A DNA stretch of 64,000 nucleotides from Rarobacter faecitabidus (GTDB lineage: Bacteria; Actinomycetota; Actinomycetes; Actinomycetales; Cellulomonadaceae). Numbering within the stretch: position 1 is the first letter of the stretch; each line of letters begins with the position of its first letter. Below the pieces are notes generated by a model. The model ran no database searches. It saw nothing but the letters and a program-made list of their open reading frames with translations, and was not told where the DNA came from. The stretch covers positions 496,001 through 560,000 of the forward strand of contig NZ_VFOS01000001.1 in NCBI RefSeq assembly GCF_006716265.1, read 5' to 3'. This document shows, in pieces, positions 9,363 to 18,754 of the stretch. The position numbers were made by a program, and so were the translations under genes.

Positions 9363-9989
9363 TTAGGCGGTGTGGGCGTAGCCTCGTTCAAGCGAGGACA
9401 TGAGGGTCGAAAGCATGGCGGACCATTTCGAGCGATCCGGGTCGGCGCCGGGGTCTGAGTGCCAGGTCTCGGCGATGACGCAGATCCCGTTGATGAAGGC
9501 GCTTGCGAGCAGATCCACCTGCAGTTCGCCGAGCGTGGGCAGTCGACGTCTCGTCTCGTCGTGGATGAGCGTGCCGACTGTGCTGAAGGCGGTGGTCAGG
9601 AGCGCTGTGCGCCGCGCGGGTCGATCGTCGGGATCGATCAGTTTCGCGATGCGCTCGATGACCGCGGGCAGGTCGATCGCGGTGAGGGACGAGGTCAGCG
9701 CCGCGAAGTAGTCGGGAACCGTGTATGCGCCTGTGGGTGCCGCCTGGAGTTCGAGGGTCATGGCCTCGATGACATCGACCACGACGTCCTCGCACAGCGC
9801 GATGACCAGGTCCTCGCGGGTGGGGAAGTGGTTGAAGATCGTTCGGCGCGAGACCTCCGCTCGCTCCGCGATCTCGTCGAAGGTCAGATCGAACGCGCCG
9901 CGCTCGGCGACGAGGACACGCGCGGCGGCCAGCACTGACTTCCGGGTGCGATTGCGCGGAGATGGCGCGAGCGGATCCTGTGAGGGCAC
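9363..9989 (-). CDS. TetR-family repressor of the MMPL operon
   Basis: 208 residues from a GTG at 9989. The longer open frame upstream has no good ribosome site and would run through the operator. N-terminal helix-turn-helix: TRKSVLAAARVLVAERG, then TFDEIAERAEVSRRTIFNHF, the classic TetR recognition segment. The C-terminal two thirds is a helical ligand domain without recognisable specificity. It is encoded directly upstream of the MMPL exporter, and two palindromes typical of TetR operators lie 6-37 bases before its start. It most likely represses its own operon and is released by the exported compound. Confidence 0.88.
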   Translation of the reverse strand: MPSQDPLAPSPRNRTRKSVLAAARVLVAERGAFDLTFDEIAERAEVSRRTIFNHFPTREDLVIALCEDVVVDVIEAMTLELQAAPTGAYTVPDYFAALTSSLTAIDLPAVIERIAKLIDPDDRPARRTALLTTAFSTVGTLIHDETRRRLPTLGELQVDLLASAFINGICVIAETWHSDPGADPDRSKWSAMLSTLMSSLERGYAHTA

Positions 9990-9994
9990 GCGCC

Positions 9995-10026
9995 TTACAC
10001 TAAGTGCAATTTTGCACTGAGTGCAA
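9995..10026. promoter_or_regulatory. Tandem TetR operator palindromes
   Basis: TTGCACTGAGTGCAA at 10012-10026 is a perfect 7-1-7 palindrome. TTACACTAAGTGCAA at 9995-10009 is a one-mismatch copy 17 bases away. Both sit immediately before the tetR start. The spacing suggests two dimers on adjacent turns. Confidence 0.75.
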
Positions 10027-10176
10027 ATCCTGCTTTGTGAACTATGCGTGAATTGTGCTCGCAAGGGCTGGCGGGACGAATAACACGGATGTAATTTGAA
10101 CCCATGGGTGGAAAGTCCGCTCCCGCACACTAAGCGCACCGAGATGACGGCGCGCTTAGCGCCGTGAGGAGATGAC

Positions 10177-11541
10177 ATGGCAGCCAAGAACGCGAACCAC
10201 ACCAGCCGGGACTTGCCGGTGATCGGCGGACGCAAGACGTTCATCCTGGACACCTCGGTCCTGCTGTCCGATCCCAAGGCACTGATGCGATTCGCCGAGC
10301 ACGATGTTGTGCTCCCCGTGACGGTCATCACCGAACTCGAGGGCAAGCGCCACCATGCAGATCTCGGCTACTACGCCCGGGCGGCGCTGCGCCTCCTGGA
10401 TGAACTGCGCATCCAGCACGGAAGTCTCGACAAGCCGATCCCCGTCGGCGAAAGTGGCGGCACGTTGCGCGTCGAACTCAACCACATCGATCCGCAGGTC
10501 CTTCCCGTCGGGTTCCGACTCGGCGACAACGACACCCGCATCCTCGCCGTGGCGGCGAACCTCGGCTTCGAGGGGCACGACGTCACCGTCGTCTCCAAAG
10601 ACCTCCCCATGCGCGTCAAGGCCTCGGCCATGGGCCTGGCGGCGCAGGAATACCGCGCGGAGATGACGCCGGAATCCGGCTGGACGGGCGTGGCCGAGTT
10701 GGATCTTTCCGCCGCCGAGATCGATCGGTTGTGGGAGGACGAGTCCATCGCCGTCGCCGATCTCGACGTTTCAGCGCGCGAAGCCATGAGCGCCGCACCG
10801 TGCCACACGGGCCTCATTCTCCACTCCGAACGGGGATCCGCTCTTGGTCGCCTCACTGCGGACAAGCACATTGAACTGGTTCGCGGCGAGCAGCAGGTCT
10901 TCGGCGTGCACGGCAGGTCCGCGGAGCAGCGGCTAGCGATCTCCGCCCTTCTCGACGATTCGATCGGCATCGTGTCACTTGGTGGACGCGCCGGGACGGG
11001 CAAGTCCGCGCTCGCCCTGGCCGCCGGCCTGGAAGCGGTCATGGAGCGCCGCCGTCACCGAAAGGTCGTCGTCTTCCGCCCGCTCTTCGCCGTGGGCGGT
11101 CAGGAACTGGGCTACCTTCCCGGCACTGAGAACGAGAAGATGAACCCGTGGGGTCAGGCCGTGTTCGACACCCTCGGATCCGTCGTCAGCCCGCACGTCA
11201 TCGAAGAGGTTGTCGATCGGGGGATGCTGGAGGTACTACCTCTCACGCACATCCGGGGGCGCTCGTTCCATGATTCGTTCGTCATCGTGGACGAGGCGCA
11301 GTCGCTGGAGCGGAACGTCCTGCTGACGGTGCTCTCGCGCATCGGGCAGAATTCGCGCGTGGTGCTCACTCACGATGTGGCTCAGCGCGACAACCTGCGG
11401 GTCGGGCGGCACGACGGCGTCGCCGCGGTGATCGAGCAACTCAAGGGCCACCCACTCTTCGCCCACGTCACCCTGGTACGTCCCGAGCGATCCGCGGTCG
11501 CCGCTCTAGTGACCGAGATGCTGGAATCCATCGAGGTGTGA
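10177..11541 (+). CDS. phoH: PIN-PhoH fusion protein (PhoH2/YlaK type)
   Basis: 454 residues. Residues about 12-140 form a PIN RNase domain: [26 protein letters not shown], and D-rich [13 protein letters not shown]. The second half is a PhoH ATPase with Walker [17 protein letters not shown] (about 268-283) and Walker [15 protein letters not shown]. Such fusions are sequence-specific, ATP-driven RNases/helicases. The GAGGAG ribosome site (10166-10171) directly follows a perfect 7-bp hairpin (ACGGCGC/GCGCCGT, 10147-10165) that could affect translation. Transcribed away from the TetR-MMPL operon. Confidence 0.9.
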   Translation: MAAKNANHTSRDLPVIGGRKTFILDTSVLLSDPKALMRFAEHDVVLPVTVITELEGKRHHADLGYYARAALRLLDELRIQHGSLDKPIPVGESGGTLRVELNHIDPQVLPVGFRLGDNDTRILAVAANLGFEGHDVTVVSKDLPMRVKASAMGLAAQEYRAEMTPESGWTGVAELDLSAAEIDRLWEDESIAVADLDVSAREAMSAAPCHTGLILHSERGSALGRLTADKHIELVRGEQQVFGVHGRSAEQRLAISALLDDSIGIVSLGGRAGTGKSALALAAGLEAVMERRRHRKVVVFRPLFAVGGQELGYLPGTENEKMNPWGQAVFDTLGSVVSPHVIEEVVDRGMLEVLPLTHIRGRSFHDSFVIVDEAQSLERNVLLTVLSRIGQNSRVVLTHDVAQRDNLRVGRHDGVAAVIEQLKGHPLFAHVTLVRPERSAVAALVTEMLESIEV

Positions 11542-11595
11542 CCGCTGCCCTGCCTCTTCCCATCTGCGGTCCCCGTTGCGCCTCCTCCTGACGAG

Positions 11596-11657
11596 AACAC
11601 CGGTTGTGGTTGCCCGGCACCGCGCATAGCGGGTGTCTGGCAACCACAACCGGTGTT
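11596..11657. repeat. Dispersed hairpin repeat, copy A
   Basis: Perfect 19-bp inverted repeat AACACCGGTTGTGGTTGCC (11596-11614) and its complement (11639-11657), with a 24-base loop that holds a weaker inner stem. The same sequence family recurs at 52850-52909. It lies downstream of phoH and may act as its terminator, although no T-run follows. Confidence 0.8.
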
Positions 11658-11780
11658 GTGTTGGGCAGTGACGCGTGCTGGCGTGGCGGAATGGCCGATG
11701 GTCTGATTGCCTTGTGCGAGGGACCGTACGCAGTCGCGTACGGGGCTCGCAGCGAGTGAGCGGATGAGTGGAGGCCCGGA

Positions 11781-12290
11781 ATGGCAATTGAGCCGGATAC
11801 GAAGGACTGGACGTGGGTCACCGAGAGGCGTTGTCCCGAATGCGGATTCGATCCCACGCAGATCCGATCGGATCAGGTCTCCGGCCATCTCCTCGCAAAC
11901 GCCGACGAATGGCTTGACGTGGTCCGGCGCCCGGATGCGGCCGCGCGACGCGATCCAGGCAAATGGTCCGACCTCGAGTATGCGTGTCACGTGCGCGATG
12001 TCCACCGAGTCATGAAAGAGCGCGTCGCGCTCATGCAGATCGAGGATTCGCCGACGTTCCCGAGTTGGGATCAGGATGCCACCGCGCTGGAGGATCGGTA
12101 CGACCTGCAGGATCCGCTCATCGTCGGCGACGAAATCGGCCGATCCGCCCGCGACGCGGCTCGCGAATACGACCGGGTCACCGATTGGAGCCGAGCAGGG
12201 CTACGGTCGGGCGGTGCGCACTTCACGATTGGATCGATTGCGCTGTACCACCTCCATGATGTCGTCCACCACCTGTGGGACGTGCAGTGA
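11781..12290 (+). CDS. DinB-superfamily protein
   Basis: 169 residues. Opens with RRCPECGFDP, then a four-helix pattern with conserved histidines: YACHVRDVH in the middle and IALYHLHDVVHHLWDV at the C-terminus, the latter being the typical DinB/DUF664 ending that supplies metal ligands. Family members are metal-dependent thiol-linked enzymes or of unknown function. Stands alone, converging on fumC. Confidence 0.8.
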   Translation: MAIEPDTKDWTWVTERRCPECGFDPTQIRSDQVSGHLLANADEWLDVVRRPDAAARRDPGKWSDLEYACHVRDVHRVMKERVALMQIEDSPTFPSWDQDATALEDRYDLQDPLIVGDEIGRSARDAAREYDRVTDWSRAGLRSGGAHFTIGSIALYHLHDVVHHLWDVQ

Positions 12291-12363
12291 CCGACCGTGC
12301 GTAGCGTGGCCGGTCAGGCTCGCGCTGCGCGACGGCCTGCCAATGTCACCCCGTCAGCCCTCG

Positions 12364-13764
12364 TCAGCCCTCGTCAGCGGCTGGTGGCCGGGTCATGCTC
12401 AGCACGTCGAGCGCGGAGTCGAGCTGCGCCTCGGTGAGCTCGCCCCGGTCCACGAAACCCAGCTCGATGACGGCCTGTCGCACGGTAGTGCCCTGCAGGA
12501 CGGCGTGCTTGGCCACCTTGGCCGCGGATTCGTATCCGATGGTCCGGTTCAGGGGCGTCACGATGGAGGGCGACGACTCGGCGAGTTCTCGGCACCGCTC
12601 CTCGTTCGCCGTAATCCCTGCGATCGTCTTGTCCGCGAGCACTCGAGAGGCGTTGCTCAGCAACCGGATCGATTCGAGCACACCCTGGGCGATGACGGGG
12701 ATCTGCACGTTGAGCTCGAACGAGCCCGACGCGCCGGCCCACGCCACGGTGGCATCGTTACCCACGACGCGGGCGGCCACCATGAGCACGGCCTCGGGGA
12801 TGACGGGGTTGACCTTGCCCGGCATGATCGAGGAGCCGGGCTGCAGGTCGGGCAGAGCGATCTCGCCCAGCCCCGTATTCGGTCCCGATCCCATCCAGCG
12901 CAGGTCGTTGCAGATCTTGGTGAGCGACACGGCTATCGTGCGCAGCGCGCCGGATAGTTCCACGAGCCCGTCGCGGCTGGACTGCGCCTCGAAGTGGTCC
13001 CGGGCCTCCGTCAGGGGCAGGCCGGTGTCCTCCCGGAGTAGCTCGATGACGCGCTGCGGGAAGCCGGCGGGCGTGTTGATTCCTGTTCCCACCGCGGTGC
13101 CGCCCAGGGGTACCTCTGCCGCGCGAGGAAGCGCAGATTTCAGCCGCTCGATGCCGTAGCGGATCGCGGCGGCATACCCACCGAATTCCTGCCCCAGGGT
13201 CACGGGAGTGGCATCCATGAGGTGCGTTCTGCCCGATTTCACGACCGCCGCGTACTCGCCGGCCTTCGCGGCGAGCGATCCGGCGAGGTGGTCGAGCGCC
13301 GGGATCAGTTCTCGCAGGACGCCGGCGGTCGCGGCCACGTGGACCGAGGTGGGGAACACGTCGTTCGAGGACTGCGAGGCGTTCACGTGATCGTTGGGGT
13401 GCACGTCTCGGCCGAGCGAAGCGGTGGCCAGGGTGGCCAGCACCTCGTTGGTGTTCATATTGGACGAGGTCCCCGAGCCGGTCTGGTAAACGTCCACCGG
13501 GAAGTGCTCGTCCAGCTCTCCGGACGCCACGCGATCGGCGGCTGCGGCGATCGCGTCGGCGACATCGCGCTCGATGACCCCGAGCTCGGCGTTGGCCAGC
13601 GCGGCCGCCTTCTTGATGCGGGCGAGGGCCTCGATGTGCGAGCGCTCGAGTGGGGTTCCGGAGATCGGGAAGTTCTCGACCGCGCGTTGCGTCTGTGCCC
13701 GGTACAGCGCGTGCGCCGGCACGCGGACCTCACCCATGGTGTCATGTTCGATGCGATATTCCAT
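12364..13764 (-). CDS. fumC: Fumarate hydratase class II
   Basis: 466 residues, the normal length. The signature [11 protein letters not shown] is present, as are [25 protein letters not shown] and the C-terminal [10 protein letters not shown]. It interconverts fumarate and malate in the citric acid cycle in the cytoplasm. Start chosen at [13 protein letters not shown], the conserved class II opening; an ATG three codons upstream is also possible. The 3' end overlaps a short direct repeat (CGTCAGCCCT units, 12352-12378), which only affects the last codons. Carbonic anhydrase follows upstream on the same strand. Confidence 0.96.
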   Translation of the reverse strand: MEYRIEHDTMGEVRVPAHALYRAQTQRAVENFPISGTPLERSHIEALARIKKAAALANAELGVIERDVADAIAAAADRVASGELDEHFPVDVYQTGSGTSSNMNTNEVLATLATASLGRDVHPNDHVNASQSSNDVFPTSVHVAATAGVLRELIPALDHLAGSLAAKAGEYAAVVKSGRTHLMDATPVTLGQEFGGYAAAIRYGIERLKSALPRAAEVPLGGTAVGTGINTPAGFPQRVIELLREDTGLPLTEARDHFEAQSSRDGLVELSGALRTIAVSLTKICNDLRWMGSGPNTGLGEIALPDLQPGSSIMPGKVNPVIPEAVLMVAARVVGNDATVAWAGASGSFELNVQIPVIAQGVLESIRLLSNASRVLADKTIAGITANEERCRELAESSPSIVTPLNRTIGYESAAKVAKHAVLQGTTVRQAVIELGFVDRGELTEAQLDSALDVLSMTRPPAADEG

Positions 13765-13822
13765 GGGCACCATGGTGCACCAAATTCCTGGCCGGTGGGG
13801 CAGGCAACACGCCCGCCCGTTG

Positions 13823-14455
13823 TCAGAGCTGGCCGAGCGATTCGAGCAGGCTGGCCCGGCCATCGTGCAGTTCGTACTCGACGCCGACGATGGCGCAACG
13901 GCCCTCGTCCACGGCCTTGGCGATCGTTGCGGAATACCCGTACAGCATGTCGACGGTGTGCTTGACGTGCTCGCGTCCGAGTTCAACGGGGTCGATCGCG
14001 AATTTCGGGTCGTGGCCGTCTCCGCCGGTGGTGACGATGGATGGCAGCACGCGATCGACCACAGCGCGCACGAATCCCTTGGCGTTCTCACCGGTCGTCA
14101 GTGTGTGATGGGCGGCGGCGATGGCGCCGCAGTGATCGTGCGCAAGGACCACGATTAGGCTGGCACCCAGAAGATCGACCCCGTACTCGATGGAGCCGAT
14201 AACTGTTGTGTCCAGGACGTGACCGGCGGTGCGAACGACGAAAACGTCACCCAAGCCGCGATCGAAGATGATCTCAGCGGCCACGCGCGAGTCCGAGCAG
14301 CCGAAAATGACCGCGAATGGTGCCTGCGCGGCAGCGAGCTCGTGACGGCGGGCGACATCCTGCGACGGGTGGTCGGCATTGCCAGACATGAAGCGGGCGT
14401 TGCCCTCTTTGAGCGACAACCATGCCTCGGCGGGGGTCATGGGCTGTTCGATCAC
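13823..14455 (-). CDS. Beta-class carbonic anhydrase
   Basis: 210 residues. Zinc ligands and the active-site dyad are visible: CSDSR (Cys53, Asp55, Arg57) and AHDHCGA (His106, Cys109). It interconverts CO2 and bicarbonate. Its start overlaps the stop of the PfkB kinase by four bases (ATGA), so the two genes are co-translated. Confidence 0.95.
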   Translation of the reverse strand: MIEQPMTPAEAWLSLKEGNARFMSGNADHPSQDVARRHELAAAQAPFAVIFGCSDSRVAAEIIFDRGLGDVFVVRTAGHVLDTTVIGSIEYGVDLLGASLIVVLAHDHCGAIAAAHHTLTTGENAKGFVRAVVDRVLPSIVTTGGDGHDPKFAIDPVELGREHVKHTVDMLYGYSATIAKAVDEGRCAIVGVEYELHDGRASLLESLGQL

Positions 14456-15432
14456 TTGGGAACTCCTGTCGGTAGGGCGAGGGTTGTGGTCAGATCGGTG
14501 CGTCGCGGCATATTCGCTCCCTGTTTAGAGAGGCAGTAAGCGCAGAGCTGGGCGGCCCAGTCCAGGATCGCCTGCAAGGTTTCGCGATCAATGTTCGCGA
14601 GTCGCTCCCGGTTTTCACTGCCGAGCAATCCGGCCTGGCTCAGGCCGTCGATCACCGCGCCCGTGGCCGCATCGCCGGCACCGACGCGGTCGACGACGGT
14701 CGTGGCCGCAGTCGGAGTGTGCAGTTCCAGATGCTCGGTGACTGCGGTTGCGCCCTGCGGGCCCTGCGTCACGACGACGAGCGAAGGACGGCGATCGCGC
14801 ACGAGCCGGCGTGCCACCTCGATGGGATCGGTGTAGGGGTAGAGCCAGAGCAGGTCGACGTCACTGGCCCTGACCACGTCGGAAGCGTCGAAGAACCGCT
14901 CGACGCGGCGGCGGGTCTCCTCCGGATCCGACACGAGCGAGGGCCTGATGTTCGGATCGAATACGGTCGTGGCGCCGCGAGCCGTGCGCATGAGCTCGTA
15001 GACCTTGTCGCTTCCGGGTTCGAGGGTTGCTGCGAGGGAGCCGACGTGAATGACCGCCGTATCCGCCGGGATCTGAGCACTGGTATCGAGATCCCACGTG
15101 AGATCGAAGGTGTAGGTTGCCGACCCGTCGTGGTCGAGCACGGCAGTAGCTAGCGGCGTGTACGGTGCGGCACTCGTGCCGGCGGTAATGGTGACACCGG
15201 AGTCGGTGAGCCAGTCGCGCAGGATGTCTGCGTAGGCATCCTTGCCCAGCCAGGTGATGAGATCAACTGCGTGGCCCAGCCTGCCCAGCGCGATCGCCAC
15301 GTTCGCGGGTGATCCGCCGCAGTGTTCGCGAACCGTGCCATCCGTCTGCTGAACGACGTCGATGAGTGCCTCGCCGATGACCAGTTTCCGATAGGGAACC
15401 GGGGGCTCTCCGATAAGGGGTTGCGATGTCAT
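14452..15432 (-). CDS. PfkB-family sugar kinase (fructokinase-like)
   Basis: 326 residues. N-terminal GEALIDVVQQTDG and GGSPANVAIALGRLG match the first PfkB signature. The C-terminal VDRVGAGDAATGAVIDGL is the second signature with the catalytic Asp and anion hole. The overall pattern is closest to bacterial fructokinases that phosphorylate fructose at O-6, though the substrate is not proved. The gene is first of a short operon with carbonic anhydrase and starts nine bases after the xseB stop. Confidence 0.88.
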   Translation of the reverse strand: MTSQPLIGEPPVPYRKLVIGEALIDVVQQTDGTVREHCGGSPANVAIALGRLGHAVDLITWLGKDAYADILRDWLTDSGVTITAGTSAAPYTPLATAVLDHDGSATYTFDLTWDLDTSAQIPADTAVIHVGSLAATLEPGSDKVYELMRTARGATTVFDPNIRPSLVSDPEETRRRVERFFDASDVVRASDVDLLWLYPYTDPIEVARRLVRDRRPSLVVVTQGPQGATAVTEHLELHTPTAATTVVDRVGAGDAATGAVIDGLSQAGLLGSENRERLANIDRETLQAILDWAAQLCAYCLSKQGANMPRRTDLTTTLALPTGVPK

Positions 15433-15441
15433 CGGTGCTCC

Positions 15442-15699
15442 TCACACGTTGGATCCGGGGGTCGCTTCGGGCTCATCCGCTACCTGTCGCGCGGCATCCA
15501 GCCGGTTGCGCGCGTCATCGAGCCAGCGCTGGCAGTGCTGAGCGAGTGCCTCGCCTCGTTCCCATAGTGACAGCGACTCCTCGAGCGTGCCTGCGCCCGA
15601 TTCGAGCGAGGACACGATCTCGATCAGTTGGTCGCGGGCGTCCTCGTAGCTGAGGGCTTCGATGTCCGCCGGGACTTGGGGCTTTGCCGAAGTGGTCAC
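15442..15699 (-). CDS. xseB: Exodeoxyribonuclease VII small subunit
   Basis: 85 residues, right size. ALSYEDARDQLIEIVSSLESGAGTLEESLSLWERG is the conserved two-helix core that binds the large subunit. It lies nine bases after xseA on the same strand, the usual order. The enzyme degrades single-stranded DNA into oligonucleotides. Confidence 0.95.
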   Translation of the reverse strand: MTTSAKPQVPADIEALSYEDARDQLIEIVSSLESGAGTLEESLSLWERGEALAQHCQRWLDDARNRLDAARQVADEPEATPGSNV

Positions 15700-15708
15700 G
15701 TCCCTAAG

Positions 15709-16959
15709 TTAACCACTCGTGGACGGCGGGTATTGATTCGTCGCTGTCACCGTCGCCGTGAGCGTTCCCGCGGCGAGTCGGGCGAGGACCTCGTCCCCGC
15801 GCGTGATCTGAGCGGAATCCCGCACGATTTCGCCGCTGGGCCCCTGCACGATCGCGTACCCGCGTTCCAGCGTGTGCGCTGGCGAGAGCGCGCGGACCCC
15901 GGTCTTGAGCGCGGTGAGGTCTCTCTCCGCCCGTATGAGTCTGTTCTCCAGGTGCGCCCGGAGCCGGCCAGTTGCCGCGGCGAGGCGCTCCTCGTGGGCT
16001 TCGATGACGGTTTCGGGCCGCGCGAGGGCCGGCCGGGTGCGCAGCGCGGCCAGGCCGTTCTCCTCCCTGTCGAGACGCCGGTGGACGAGTTCTCCCAAAC
16101 GCGCGCGGGCGCGCGCGACCCCGCCCATCTCCTCGCGCAGGTCGGGCACGATGCGCTTGGCGGCATCGGTGGGAGTCGATGCGCGGAAGTCGGCAACGAG
16201 GTCGAGCAGTGGGGTGTCGGTTTCGTGGCCGATGGCCGACACGAGCGGGGTGCGGCAGTGAGCGGCGACGCGGACGAGTGCCTCGTTGGAGAACGGCAGC
16301 AGGTCCTCGACGGAGCCGCCGCCGCGCGCGACGACGATGACATCGACCAGTTCAAGGGCGTCCAGTTCCTCAATGGCCGCGCTGACCTGTCCCACCGCCT
16401 GCGCGCCTTGCACCGCCACCTGGCGCGTCTCGAACACGACTGCGGGCCAGCGTGCCGCCGCGTTGACGCGCACGTCGTGCTCGGCCTTGGATTCTCGTCC
16501 GCAAACCAGGCCCACCACGCGCGGAAGGAACGGCAACGGCCGCTTCCGATCGGCATCAAACAGGCCCTCCCCGGCCAGTGTCCGCTTGAGGTTCTCGATG
16601 CGGGCGAGGAGGTCGCCGACCCCGACGGGGCGGATCTGATCGGCCTGCAACTGCAGGGAGCCGCGGGTGCGCCAGAACGTCGCCTTGGCTCGCACGACGA
16701 CCTGATCGCCCTCTTTGATGGGCGGCCCGGCCTCGAGGACACGCGTGTAGACGCTCACCGACAGTGACTCGTTGATCTCGGTATCGCGCAGCGTGAGGAA
16801 GGCCATCCCGGATCCGGGCCGGCGGCTGAGCTGCACGACCTGGCCCTCGACCCACACCATCGACATGCGTGCGATGTAGTCCTCGATCTTGGCCGACAGT
16901 AGACGCACCGGCCAGGGGTGGTCGGCGGTCGTGTCCCGTGCGAGCTCAGGTAGATCCAT
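15709..16959 (-). CDS. xseA: Exodeoxyribonuclease VII large subunit
   Basis: 416 residues. N-terminal OB-fold (WPVRLLSAKIEDYIARMSMVWVEGQV, residues about 16-110), central catalytic region with VVARGGGSVEDL, SAIGHETDTPLLDLVADFRASTPTDAA, then a long helical segment and the C-terminal LERGYAIV motif. This is the complete XseA domain order. It is divergent from ispH with only 50 bases between starts, which must hold both promoters. Confidence 0.96.
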   Translation of the reverse strand: MDLPELARDTTADHPWPVRLLSAKIEDYIARMSMVWVEGQVVQLSRRPGSGMAFLTLRDTEINESLSVSVYTRVLEAGPPIKEGDQVVVRAKATFWRTRGSLQLQADQIRPVGVGDLLARIENLKRTLAGEGLFDADRKRPLPFLPRVVGLVCGRESKAEHDVRVNAAARWPAVVFETRQVAVQGAQAVGQVSAAIEELDALELVDVIVVARGGGSVEDLLPFSNEALVRVAAHCRTPLVSAIGHETDTPLLDLVADFRASTPTDAAKRIVPDLREEMGGVARARARLGELVHRRLDREENGLAALRTRPALARPETVIEAHEERLAAATGRLRAHLENRLIRAERDLTALKTGVRALSPAHTLERGYAIVQGPSGEIVRDSAQITRGDEVLARLAAGTLTATVTATNQYPPSTSG

Positions 16960-17009
16960 GACTCAAGTATCGCGGCCTTTCCTCAGGCAATGCCCGATAG
17001 AGTGGTCAG

Positions 17010-18005
17010 GTGACCAATGGCAAGAAGGTGCTCCTCGCGGCGCCCCGCGGATACTGCGCGGGCGTCGACCGGGCCGTCGTCGCGGTCGAGAAGGCGCTCG
17101 AACAGTACGGCGCCCCGGTGTACGTGCGCAAGGAAATCGTCCACAACAAGCACGTCGTGTCTACCCTTGCCGAGCGCGGGGCGATATTTGTCGACGAGAC
17201 CGACCAGGTGCCCGAGGGGGCGCGGGTCGTGTTCTCGGCGCACGGCGTGTCCCCGGCTGTGCATCAGGCGGCCGCTGACCGAAAGCTCGACACCATCGAC
17301 GCCACGTGCCCGCTCGTCACCAAGGTGCATAAGGAAGCGATCCGGTTCGCCAAGGACGACTTCGACATCCTGCTGATCGGCCATGAGGGCCACGAAGAGG
17401 TCGAGGGCACCTACGGCGAGGCACCCGAACACATCCAGGTCGTGGGCAGCCCTGACGATGTGCACAAGGTGGTGGTGAGGGATCCGGGCAAGGTCATCTG
17501 GATCTCCCAGACCACGTTGTCGGTGGACGAGACGATGGAGACGGTCCGCCGATTGCGCGAGCGTTTCCCCTCGCTGCAGGACCCGCCGAGCGATGACATC
17601 TGCTACGCGACCCAGAACCGCCAGGTCGCGGTCAAGAAACTCGCGCCCAGCTGCGACCTCGTGATCGTGGTCGGATCGGCGAACTCGTCCAACTCCGTGC
17701 GACTCATGGAGGTGGCGCTCGAATCCGGTGCCCGCGATGCCCACCGCGTGGATGGTAGCTCGGAACTCCAGGACGATTGGTTCGACGGGGTAGCGACCGT
17801 GGGAGTCACCTCCGGCGCTTCGGTTCCCGAGATCCTGGTGAGCGAACTGCTCGCCGACCTGGCGAGCCGAGGCTTCGGCGAGGTCGAGGAGGTCCGGACG
17901 GCCACGGAGGACCTGCTGTTCTCGCTGCCTCGTGAACTTCGCGCGACCCACTCTCAGCGACCGCGGCGTGAAGGGCGGCGAGCCCTCAGCGTCGAGCCGC
18001 GCTGA
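17010..18005 (+). CDS. ispH: 4-hydroxy-3-methylbut-2-enyl diphosphate reductase
   Basis: 331 residues from a GTG start at 17010. The three iron-sulfur cysteines are present at Cys16 (GYCAGVDRA), Cys100 (DATCPLV) and Cys198 (ICYATQNRQ). [10 protein letters not shown] and TSGASVPE are also typical. It catalyses the last step of the MEP isoprenoid pathway. The C-terminal 20 residues (Arg-rich) are an extension without known role. The stop overlaps the next ATG (TGATG), coupling it to an ABC transporter. Confidence 0.96.
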   Translation: MTNGKKVLLAAPRGYCAGVDRAVVAVEKALEQYGAPVYVRKEIVHNKHVVSTLAERGAIFVDETDQVPEGARVVFSAHGVSPAVHQAAADRKLDTIDATCPLVTKVHKEAIRFAKDDFDILLIGHEGHEEVEGTYGEAPEHIQVVGSPDDVHKVVVRDPGKVIWISQTTLSVDETMETVRRLRERFPSLQDPPSDDICYATQNRQVAVKKLAPSCDLVIVVGSANSSNSVRLMEVALESGARDAHRVDGSSELQDDWFDGVATVGVTSGASVPEILVSELLADLASRGFGEVEEVRTATEDLLFSLPRELRATHSQRPRREGRRALSVEPR

Positions 18006-18754
18006 TGTCGGCCCTCGCTCTGCGCGGCCTCACGAAGTTCTATGGCCGCAAGCCCGCGGTGTTCGAGGTCGACCTCGACGTGCCGGTTGGGTCGTTCTAC
18101 GGACTGGTCGGGCCCAACGGGGCGGGCAAGACGACGACTCTGTCGATGTCCTCGGGACTCTTGCGCCCCACCGCTGGAAGCGTGTCCGTGCTGGGTGAGG
18201 ACCTCTGGTCCAACCTCGCCGCGGGCAAGAGGAAACTCGGCATCCTGCCCGATGGCGCTCGCCTTTTCGATCGCCTGTCCGGCGCGCAGCTCGTCACGTA
18301 TGCGGGCCTGCTGCAGGGTATCGAGCGAGCCGAGATCGACAGGCGCCGCGACGAACTGCTCGACGTGCTCGGGCTCTCGGACGCCGCCACGCAGTTAGTC
18401 GTGGACTATTCCGCGGGCATGGTGAAGAAGATCTCGCTCGCATGCGCCCTGGTTCACGCCCCGCGCATCCTGCTGCTCGATGAGCCGTTCGAGGCGGTGG
18501 ATCCGGTCTCGGCGAGCGTGATTCGCTCGATCCTCGTTGACTTCACCCGCGGTGGCGGGACAGTCGTCGTCTCGAGTCACGTGATGGACCTCGTGCAGCG
18601 CATGTGCGACCACGTCGCCATCATCGCCGAGGGTCGCGTCAAGGCGGCGGGAACGCTGGCCGACGTGCGCGGCGGCAGATCTCTGGAGGACAGGTTCGTG
18701 GAGCTCGTCGGAGGCCTGCCCGAGAGATCGGGCCTGACGTGGTTGATGTCCTAG
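18005..18754 (+). CDS. ABC transporter ATP-binding protein
   Basis: 249 residues. Walker A GPNGAGKTTT, a signature region YSAGMVKKIS (unusual, replacing LSGGQ), Walker B ILLLDEPFEAVD and the H-loop VVVSSHVMD are all present. One-base overlap with ispH upstream and about 16-base overlap with the membrane protein downstream indicate an operon. Substrate unknown; the partner has the features of an ABC-2-like permease. Confidence 0.9.
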   Translation: MSALALRGLTKFYGRKPAVFEVDLDVPVGSFYGLVGPNGAGKTTTLSMSSGLLRPTAGSVSVLGEDLWSNLAAGKRKLGILPDGARLFDRLSGAQLVTYAGLLQGIERAEIDRRRDELLDVLGLSDAATQLVVDYSAGMVKKISLACALVHAPRILLLDEPFEAVDPVSASVIRSILVDFTRGGGTVVVSSHVMDLVQRMCDHVAIIAEGRVKAAGTLADVRGGRSLEDRFVELVGGLPERSGLTWLMS

